Part shown: positions 59,801-64,000 of the stretch, in pieces
How positions within the stretch are numbered: position 1 is the stretch's first letter
Layout of the letters: each line of letters starts with the position of its first letter
Assembly (NCBI GenBank): GCA_959347315.1
Contig: OY365814.1
Span: 1,740,033 to 1,804,032 of the forward strand
Direction: 5' to 3'
Source: Bimastos eiseni
Taxonomy: Eukaryota > Annelida > Clitellata > Crassiclitellata > Lumbricidae
DNA length: 64,000 nucleotides
Translations under genes and position numbers: made by a program
Notes under the pieces: model-generated
What the model saw: only the letters and a program-made list of their open reading frames with translations
Databases searched by the model: none
Told to the model about the DNA's origin: nothing

Positions 59801-60904
59801 AGGATTACATTAGGACTACATTGCTTTTTGCATGTCAAAACAATAGGATGAGGTATTGGGCTTCTGGAGCCTGATTCGCACCACTGATGGAATGGACGAT
59901 GCCACCCATACTTTCCACGCATCAACTGTTCTGCCACCTGGACAAAAAATCAAAGTAGGAGAAGACTGCATCTTTGTTTTCATTCGTGAACTAATATTTA
60001 TTAAGATACAAATTTTCCGTGCAACATTGATGTGCAAGTGACGGATGAAGAGGTAACTAAATTGGATTATTTGTTTTATGTATCGAGATATACTAAGTGT
60101 CTATAGTCTGCTGCTGGTTTGGAGTCTTCGCTACCAACCAGGCTCCATTTCTACACTGCATCATTTTGTCAACCCCTCCAGTGGAAGTGGACTTTGCGAC
60201 GTTTTCTGACGGAGTATTTTGAAGGTTACATGTTCCCCTATGATTGTATACTTTAGTATTCAGTAAAACCTTAGACTTTGTTCTCAATTATAGGGCGCGT
60301 ATACTGACGTTCCTATATGTCACCTGGGAACTTAGAATCTTTACATTTTGTGGCTGATTAGGTGTGGTCAAAGGGATCAAGACCGGATTTTGGGGCAGAT
60401 GATGACGTTGAATTTGATCAGAAATGGGGAATCGGCAGTCTCATCCACACCAAATTGATCAACCCTGCCGGAGAGGTCGGTCATCAAATACATTCACCGC
60501 CTAACATAGAAACATCATTTTAAGTTACTCGCACTAAGTCGCTATTGTTACTAAATTCCTTGTTGACAAAAAACTTCTGTTTTATTTTTTTAAACATTAA
60601 TGGACCCTAATGATATATTAGTATATTTTTTTAAATTATATATTTTAAAATTTAAAGGGACTTAAATTAAAGTGACTTATTTTAAAACGTAAAGCGACTA
60701 AAGTAGTTTGTTTCAGAGCCATTGTACGAAACTTTGAAAAATAACCTTAAAGTCCACGTTTATTGTTAAAAACATTTGGTAATCTTGCAGTCTAAAATTC
60801 CGAATACTGTACTCACGAAAAGGTTTTTGAATAAATGTTCTCTTTTGTAGGAACGCGCATACTGCATTCATGAGCAGATATCCGACGGGAATTCGGGCTT
60901 GTAG
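41997..60904 (+). CDS. cytoplasmic intermediate filament protein with lamin-tail domain (gene span, at least 10 exons)
   Basis: The exons, joined by GT-AG introns, encode an 84-residue head, a rod of about 354 residues (85-438) and a C-terminal lamin-tail domain of about 120 residues. In total 572 residues are visible plus a missing linker. IF proteins assemble into 10-nm filaments that give cells mechanical strength. The rod aligns without gaps to lamin-length rods: coil 1A opens [18 protein letters not shown], coil 1B is of the long type and coil 2 ends [11 protein letters not shown]. The head is much longer than in lamins and the C-terminus (ISDGNSGL) lacks a CaaX box, so this is cytoplasmic rather than a nuclear lamin. 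Long coil 1B plus tail domain is the type known from protostomes. Exon 6 ends in phase 2 but the tail exon starts in phase 1, so at least one linker exon is unseen; a 200-N gap lies between. The introns are full of mobile elements. Confidence 0.9.
42518..43864. other. IF intron 1, first part
   Basis: Apart from the short array at 42680-42740, it contains AT-rich DNA, several TAGGCCTA octamers and an ATCAATCAATCGATCGATCG run near 43756. No exon is recognised. Confidence 0.5.
42680..42740. repeat. short array of AAGATCGCGC phrases
   Basis: AATAAGATCGCGCGCAC, AAAATCGCGTCTC and AAAAGATCGCGCAAAC follow one another at about 15-bp spacing, similar in style to the ends of fold-back elements A-C. AATAAGATCG recurs at about 42750. 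No inverted partner is seen. Confidence 0.55.
43865..45290. mobile_element. 1.4-kb fold-back element in IF intron 1
   Basis: The left arm (to about 44480) is a degenerate series of ~35-bp units around GGAAGCTGGATTGATGAAAA and AGAATCTGTTTAAAC. The right arm (from about 44490) consists of the reverse complement (TTTCATCAATCCAGCTTC; TTAACAGAATTCTTTT type). The internal unit is shared with elements A, E and G. Ends and target duplication could not be defined. Confidence 0.7.
45913..46099 (+). CDS. IF gene exon 2: coil 1B
   Basis: Acceptor ATATCTGTAG and donor CGACAG|GTACGA bound 187 nt. One base completes the Arg codon split by intron 1; the exon ends in phase 0. It encodes [40 protein letters not shown] and so on, a regular heptad coiled coil of the long coil 1B. 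Its presence brings the rod to lamin length. Confidence 0.9.
46262..46985 (-). mobile_element. non-LTR RT fragment in IF intron 2
   Basis: On the minus strand, [20 protein letters not shown] (a decayed motif C, YADDxQ), [31 protein letters not shown] and [20 protein letters not shown] follow in RT order. It is related to family 2 (49115-50390). The C-terminus is missing and frames are broken. Confidence 0.8.
47010..47400 (+). mobile_element. non-LTR RT C-terminal fragment (family 5)
   Basis: The + strand reads [15 protein letters not shown], then [40 protein letters not shown], with an in-frame stop, then [15 protein letters not shown]. These are the LSYGNxxWGSTY, LxxLQKxxIRxI and FxxLxLLxLxxI blocks of Crack/CR1-type RTs. 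It differs in sequence from families 1-4. Confidence 0.7.
47569..48121. mobile_element. fold-back element E (CCAAAACGACCTGCG ends) in IF intron 2
   Basis: The left end contains GACGTTTTGGCGCAGATC; the right end has GGCCAAAACGTCCTGC and GCCAAAACGACCTGC in inverted orientation. A perfect 9-bp direct repeat GTTTGATGC flanks it (47560-47568; 48122-48130). The interior has ~35-bp units with GGAAGCTGGATTGATGAAAA (47735-47930), then reversed units (TCCCGCTTCTATTTAGGCAT). It is 553 bp with no ORF. Confidence 0.8.
48364..48459 (+). CDS. IF gene exon 3: end of coil 1B
   Basis: Acceptor TTTATCAACAG and donor GAGCAG|GTGTGT bound 96 nt, phase 0 at both ends. It encodes [20 protein letters not shown], matching the 'NRxQTLKEELxFxKxxYxxEL' block that closes coil 1B in lamins and invertebrate IFs. 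Confidence 0.92.
49115..50390 (-). mobile_element. L2-like non-LTR retrotransposon (family 2), 5' truncated
   Basis: The minus strand gives RT motif A ([20 protein letters not shown]), then in other frames the motif B/C region, [34 protein letters not shown] and [14 protein letters not shown]. The C-terminus is [33 protein letters not shown] and [11 protein letters not shown]. The 3' UTR ends with a TTGTA-type tail near 49118-49140. Several frameshifts are present. It lies in IF intron 3, opposite to the gene. Confidence 0.85.
50548..50709 (+). CDS. IF gene exon 4: linker L12 and start of coil 2
   Basis: Acceptor TGAATATTCAG and donor GTCAAA|GTATGT bound 162 nt, phase 0 at both ends. It encodes [20 protein letters not shown] and [20 protein letters not shown]. 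The FWKxELxQALRDIQxxxD block is characteristic of protostome-type IFs at the linker/coil 2 boundary. Confidence 0.92.
51218..51525. repeat. (CTGT)n/(CT)n/(CA)n compound microsatellite
   Basis: CTGTCTGTCTAT, CTCTCTGTCTCT and a terminal CACACACGCGCGCG run are read directly. Confidence 0.95.
52216..52315. repeat. degenerate TTAGGG-like G-rich repeat
   Basis: GGTTAGGGCTAGG, AGGGTTAGGGTCAGGGGTTG and GGGTTAGGGCTGG occur within 100 bp. The same TTAGGGTCAGG phrase fills element B (12055-12235). Confidence 0.7.
52780..53110 (+). mobile_element. possible non-LTR RT C-terminal remnant
   Basis: A frame gives [38 protein letters not shown] and a [11 protein letters not shown] block. The layout resembles the LxILxLxxIYxxQIxxFMY, HxxxTR and SIRxxGPKIWNSIP blocks of CR1-type RTs, with one stop. 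Low identity. Confidence 0.4.
53340..53455. repeat. 43-bp tandem repeat with inverted core
   Basis: Two complete 43-bp units (53356-53398, 53399-53441) are flanked by partial units. Each has GATCACACTGTACAATGATT at one end and a near-palindromic CGAGTTATCTCG at the other. It lies about 130 bp upstream of IF exon 5. Confidence 0.9.
53588..53713 (+). CDS. IF gene exon 5: coil 2
   Basis: Acceptor CATTTTCAAG and donor AACAAG|GTCAGC bound 126 nt, phase 0 at both ends. It encodes [20 protein letters not shown] and [20 protein letters not shown], the middle of coil 2. Confidence 0.88.
53760..54190. repeat. (CTAT)n/(CCAT)n tetranucleotide array
   Basis: Interleaved TCTA, CCAT and CTGT tetranucleotides run for about 430 bp in IF intron 5. 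Its four long frames are artefacts. Confidence 0.97.
54473..54693 (+). CDS. IF gene exon 6: end of coil 2 and rod end
   Basis: Acceptor CGTGTTTTCCAG and donor AACCG|GTGAGC bound 221 nt, phase 0 to phase 2. It encodes [20 protein letters not shown] and ends [16 protein letters not shown], the helix-termination motif of the IF rod (YRKLLEGEE(E/N)R). Substitutions of note: Asp-Leu replaces the usual Glu-Gly, and [11 protein letters not shown] replaces KLALDMEIAxY. Confidence 0.92.
54935..55030. repeat. (GA)n-rich microsatellite
   Basis: GAGAGAGAGTGAGAGAGAGA runs are read directly. Confidence 0.95.
55255..55724. mobile_element. fold-back element C (GACAAATGCGCCCC ends) in IF intron 6
   Basis: The left end carries about six ~15-bp units (CCGTCAAAAGCGCC, GGACAAATGCGTTCC, CGACAAATGCGCCC variants, 55261-55350). 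The right end carries three in reverse (GGGGCGCTTTTGTC, GGGGAGCATTTGTCC, GGGGCGCTTTTGACG, 55675-55718). A perfect 9-bp direct repeat AAAACATAC flanks it (55246-55254; 55725-55733). One or two internal units resemble TCATCAATCCATCTTCCGTT. It is 470 bp with no ORF. Confidence 0.82.
55929..56128. other. assembly gap (200 N)
   Basis: Exactly 200 N, probably a scaffolding placeholder of unknown true size, lies between IF exon 6 and the tail exons. Confidence 0.99.
56129..59360. other. unannotated intron/intergenic stretch
   Basis: No IF linker exon was recognised. Noted within it are an NPGP-containing frame (57419), an isolated ACGCTAAAATACGATTTTAC end motif near 58883 and GGTAAGTTGTAACA phrases near 58452. 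The rest is AT-rich. Confidence 0.45.
57419..57604 (+). CDS. small ORF with a 2A-like ESNPGP motif
   Basis: 62 codons beginning [19 protein letters not shown]. The E-x-N-P-G-P core is that of 2A-like 'ribosome-skipping' sequences, which occur near the start of some invertebrate non-LTR retrotransposon ORFs. The Asp normally required before it is absent, and a stop precedes the ATG. It could be a retrotransposon remnant or chance; a short direct duplication (CCCGGTCCCAAGTGTCAGCA) is also present. Confidence 0.2.
59361..59421. repeat. array of ~15-bp CTATGATCAAAGGTC units
   Basis: Four units around CTATGATCAAAGGTC lie 25 bp upstream of the first lamin-tail exon. The style resembles the fold-back element ends, but no inverted partner is seen. 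Confidence 0.75.
59446..59576 (+). CDS. IF gene tail exon 7: start of lamin-tail domain
   Basis: Acceptor GAATATTGCAG (phase 1) and donor GAGAG|GTTGAC (phase 0). It encodes [20 protein letters not shown] then [20 protein letters not shown]. GxVxxxxxSxEGxFIxLxNT is the first two strands of the lamin-tail Ig-like fold. The start is uncertain because exon 6 ends in a different phase, so a linker exon must precede it. Confidence 0.82.
59847..59954 (+). CDS. IF gene tail exon 8: lamin-tail domain
   Basis: Acceptor AAAACAATAG and donor ATCAAA|GTAGGA bound 108 nt, phase 0 at both ends. It encodes [20 protein letters not shown] and [14 protein letters not shown], matching LGxWxLKRxxDGxxxxxYxF and LxxGxxVT of lamin tails. 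A 61-codon ATG frame overlapping it is a shadow. Confidence 0.9.
60362..60475 (+). CDS. IF gene tail exon 9: lamin-tail domain
   Basis: Acceptor GGCTGATTAG and donor GGAGAG|GTCGGT bound 114 nt, phase 0 at both ends. It encodes [20 protein letters not shown] then [18 protein letters not shown]. The W-G-x-G and TxLINxxGE residues are diagnostic of the lamin-tail fold (TWGCGNSLRTALINSTGEE in lamins). Confidence 0.92.
60851..60904 (+). CDS. IF gene last exon: C-terminus
   Basis: Acceptor TCTTTTGTAG opens [17 protein letters not shown] and a TAG stop at 60902-60904. There is no CaaX box, which excludes a farnesylated lamin. Confidence 0.85.
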   Translation, partial: ERAYCIHEQISDGNSGL

Positions 60905-60976
60905 CCCTAACAACGCCTTCCGCAGCCTGTAGGCCTACCAGATATAATTCCAAGAATAACAGGAAATGGATTACAT

Positions 60977-60982
60977 AATAAA
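60977..60982 (+). terminator. polyadenylation signal of the IF gene
   Basis: AATAAA lies 73 nt after the stop codon, in AT-rich sequence. Confidence 0.6.
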
Positions 60983-61476
60983 CTGTTCACAAAATGCATC
61001 AAATATATTTTAAAGCTTGATTGAATGATCTTACTAACTGATGTTGCTTATTAACGGTTTTAACGCTTGCAGGCTATAGGCCGACATCGATCATTTATTT
61101 TAATATTTCGTCTTTCGTATAGAGTAATTATAGTAGGCCTACTTTAGCACCAGCTTTGTATTTTAGTGATTTATTGATACCGGAAGGAATATTAACATGG
61201 AATCACATTATCACGAATGATCTTTCTCACTGATGTTGCTTATTAACTTCTTTTCTTACACTTGTATGCTATATAGATCGAACATTTATTTTAATACAGC
61301 CTATCGTCTCTAGTATAGATTAATCCTAGTAGGCCTACATTAGCATTGTATTAACATGGAATCATATTATCATGAACGATTAGCATGCCACATGATTTTG
61401 TAAAATTAATAGAAGCTTATAGTCCTTGTACTGCTTCTGTATTGCCAATTAAAAACTATTGTTTTTGAAAAAACAA
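60983..61476. other. 3' flank of the IF gene
   Basis: Two related stretches (61015-61150 and 61215-61345) share TCTTTCTCACTGATGTTGCT-like and GCTTATTAAC blocks, suggesting a local imperfect ~190-bp duplication. No coding sequence is recognised. Confidence 0.45.
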
Positions 61477-61745
61477 AACATAACATAATCTTTATTGCAT
61501 TCAACAAGTAATGTACAACAGTAATGCATGAATACAAGGCAGAACCTAAAGGGACCAAAGATGCCCCGTTATTAAGGCACACCAAGGATCGTAAGACGGA
61601 TTTCCAACTTAAGCAAGACGCATGATAGGCAGCAGCAAAGATTAATCAATGAACTTTGTTTATACAAACAACGAAACGCTTAACTAGTTAACTATGTCGC
61701 TGGTGGTTATGCAGTAGATAGACTGGTGGTTATGCTGTCCTTGAA
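61477..61745 (-). mobile_element. family 3-like non-LTR 3' UTR fragment
   Basis: On the minus strand a stretch ending TTGAATGCAATAAAGATTAT carries the CTTAACTAGTTAACTATG block and a GGGACC-rich segment seen in the 3' UTRs at 6.8-7.0 kb and 28.1-28.3 kb. No RT sequence remains. Confidence 0.45.
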
Positions 61746-62062
61746 TGAGAAATTTTATTTTGTTGATCGTGCATTGGCTGGTCTTGAGCGTTTCCACGGA
61801 ATTTCTTATAAAATTCGCACATATTAATTATTTTCCTGCCTCCTTTTTAAAAATACGTCCTGACTACTCAACTGAATTAGACGCAGATTAAAGTGCTGTG
61901 AATGTCCAAAGATTTAACTGGTCAATCGATGTAAATGAAGTTGCAGTTTGTCGGCTTGTCCTTATGAAATGAATGTTGGTTGTATTGTACTGAAAAGTAG
62001 GCTTATATAATTATGTCACTGACTTGTCGTCATGCACTATAAGTCTACACATAATCTTTAAT

Positions 62063-62130
62063 CAATCAATGAAACTTGATATAACGCCTCTTCAAGAAAT
62101 CTACTCAGAGTCGCTCTCTGCGCTAGCTGC
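62063..62130 (-). mobile_element. family 4 non-LTR extreme 3' end
   Basis: The reverse complement of TCAATCAATGAAACTTGATA and CGCCTCTTCAAGAAATCTAC matches the tail of the element at 7890-8515. Confidence 0.65.
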
Positions 62131-63054
62131 AAGATGTTAAATGTCATTTCAATGAGTGCTAGAACAGTTGACAAGACAGTGCACAGTAAGTCGCCAATGG
62201 CTGGCACTCACACAAGCGTGGAACCAAACAACGGATTCCCGCCAACAGCTGAAGGATGACATGAATGTTCAGAGTCTCTTGGCCAGGTTGCGTTGAAAGG
62301 TAGAGCGACGATTGCCGAGATCGAATCGCAAACACGAAGACGGGGTCGACGAGTAGACTCTCACTGGTGGAAGACGAAGCATGTCCGAATATTCGTCGAG
62401 GCACGAGGAGGACGTAGAAAAAGCATTCGTCGGATGTTGGTCGGTAGATTGAACACATTGCATCGCTCTTGAGTTTGCATACATCTATAAAGCGCATTTT
62501 ACCACTCTAAAAATTGATTTCGAAGAATAATGAACAGCTGCGTTCTTAACGTAGCTAGAAAAAGCAACTTCAGAAGAGTCTAGACGACAGCTCGAGCGGC
62601 AAATAGATGAGATAAACCACCGCACAAGAATGCAGGTTCAGCTGAGTTGACGAACGGCGGCGAGGGAGCAGAGCTTCGTTCAGGTGCCTGGGAAGACATT
62701 TAACTCGCTTTAAAGTGACTGTCGAAGTTTAACGCAGCGTAAACTGACTCCAATTATTTGTCGTTATTTCACCGAAGCTTTTATAATTACCTGTTAATTA
62801 AATCTGACTTCCAAAGCCATTTCTATTTCAATTCTAATAGACAACATTCCAAGAACATCAGGATACTTTTTACCCTCTTGCATTTTACTTGGCTTGCGTA
62901 CATTTTGTCACGCTTTTTTCGGACAAATTAACCCTCAGAGAATAACCTCTAGAAAAGTCACATATTGGCTAACTTGGGGTGAATTTTCACTTCACACTAT
63001 TTGAGGCTCCTGTCATAACCATGCACACAGTTTGGTGAAAAGTGATATATATAT
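62131..63054. other. no recognisable feature
   Basis: Frames of 112 and 71 codons on the minus strand (62159-62497) lack known motifs. The GC-richer block 62170-62700 could be an exon or regulatory region, but nothing supports it. Confidence 0.4.
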
Positions 63055-63430
63055 CTATATATACTTTACATAGTTGACATTGGTAAACCTTCTCTCTGGT
63101 ATGGATTCTTGCATGATTCCATAGACTGAAACACCCAGAGAAAAGTTTTTGACATAGCTGGTACTGGTAAGGCTTCTCTCCAGTATGGATTCTTGCATGA
63201 CGTACTAGAATGGAAAACTGATAAATTTTTACATTGGTAAGATTTCTCTTCGGTATAAATTATTTCATGACTCGTTAGGTTGGAGCGCACAGAAAAACGT
63301 TAATGACATACTTTGAAATGAAAAGGCTCTTCAGTATGCGTTCCAATGTGTTTCAGTAGGTCAAAGGTGTTTGAAAAAATATTTTGGCAACATTCACATT
63401 CGTGTGTATTTGATTTTGGAATGCGATGTT
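63055..63430 (-). pseudogene. C2H2 zinc-finger pseudogene
   Basis: The minus strand reads HECECCQNIFSNTFDLLKHI with GTHTEE as linker, then CH and a stop, [20 protein letters not shown], and in another frame [20 protein letters not shown] and [17 protein letters not shown]. These are four consecutive Krueppel-type fingers with TGEKP-like linkers. One stop, one frameshift and loss of zinc-binding Cys residues (FKVCH, YQYQLC) show it is dead. Confidence 0.8.
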
Positions 63431-63849
63431 TTCTAATTCTTTTTCTTTGAATAACTATCCAAAACAAAGTTAAAGATTTTCACATGTTTGGCAACTTTCT
63501 GTCATATCATTTTCTGTAGAATTCCTTAACAAATGCTTGGACGAAATGCTTTTGGACAGCCTCGATAATGTAGGTGCAGCGGTAGGCTCTATAGTTGAAA
63601 AAGATCTATCCCCTTGCAAATTTTAAACGTTTGCCTATATTTAGTATGAATTTCTGTAAGCATCCATAAAAAGATTAAGGAAGTACTTAACTGATTTTGC
63701 ATATATTTGGTCGTGATGTTAGCCTAAATAAATAGAAAAGGTCGTTTTCACAATATACACCGTCAAAAATGGGAGGAAGCGAGAATTCCGTCGTGTTGAT
63801 GGTTCTATGTCTAGGCTATAGACCGAAGGCTCGCTGGTCGGATGGTTCT

Positions 63850-63955
63850 AGGGTGACCACATGTCCCGAATTAGCCGGGACAGTCCCGGATTTGATCGAA
63901 ATGTATCGCATCCCGGGCAGCTCCATTCCGGGACAATGTAAAGTCCCGTAAATGC
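63850..63955 (+). mobile_element. hAT-type left terminus, element runs off or is truncated
   Basis: TAGGGTGACCACATGTCCCG, followed by repeated CCGGGACAGTCCCGG-like palindromes, resembles TAGGGTGACC-type hAT ends. The remaining window is too short to see the partner. Confidence 0.4.
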
Positions 63956-64000
63956 TTTATATGATCACACATGTAAAACATGCCATTTTATTGGTAACAT

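Noticed and set aside
41997..60904. Nuclear lamin
   Set aside because: The rod length and tail domain fit, but the head is long and the C-terminus ends ISDGNSGL without a CaaX box.
62159..62497. 112-codon minus-strand ORF as a gene
   Set aside because: It has no conserved motif or splice context, and an overlapping second frame is equally open.

Overview
The window is metazoan genomic DNA: AT-rich, with introns flanked by consensus GT/AG splice sites, long microsatellites, many decayed retrotransposons and DNA transposons, tRNA-derived SINEs and one 200-N assembly gap. The best-supported host gene is a multi-exon cytoplasmic intermediate filament (IF) protein on the + strand, from about 42.0 to 60.9 kb. 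It has a lamin-length rod (long coil 1B), a lamin-tail domain and no CaaX end. That combination is best known from protostomes, so a marine protostome is my working guess. The phylum cannot be fixed from sequence reading alone. The palindrome TAGGCCTA is strikingly frequent across the window.

Layout. 0-9 kb: a broken gag-like reading frame, several non-LTR retrotransposon 3' ends, hAT transposase scraps and an inverted-repeat hAT-type element at 5.9-7.8 kb. 9-13.4 kb: mostly unrecognised AT-rich DNA, then two fold-back elements ending in short tandem repeats. 13.4-31.3 kb: a possible innate-immunity locus with a CARD-coding exon (15.35 kb), an exon of uncertain type (18.6 kb) and an NHL-like beta-propeller exon (19.96 kb). 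A propeller pseudogene lies at 22.1 kb and an inverted propeller paralogue at 30.4-31.3 kb. This region is interrupted by a SINE, hAT and fold-back elements, three copies of an RT element with (AAT)n tails and a CR1/L2-like element. 32-40 kb: a ten-unit exact 20-bp tandem array, a broken ZBED5-like hAT transposase, a second CR1/L2-like element, a second SINE, a charged gag-like remnant and a 512-bp hAT element with a perfect target duplication. 41-61 kb: the IF gene, whose introns carry fold-back elements, retrotransposon fragments and microsatellites. 61-64 kb: retrotransposon tails, a C2H2 zinc-finger pseudogene and a hAT-type terminus.

The most unusual observation is a group of at least five non-autonomous elements (11978-12301, 12532-13437, 17057-17948, 47569-48121, 55255-55724). 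Their inverted ends are built from short tandem motifs, about 15 bp in the clearest cases, and the motif differs in each element. Each element is flanked by an 8-10 bp direct repeat. Four of the five, and a large 1.4-kb fold-back element at 43.9-45.3 kb, share an internal repeat of about 35 bp. Orphan arrays of similar 14-16 bp motifs occur elsewhere. This looks like a modular, Mutator-like fold-back transposon group and is the main candidate for something undescribed.
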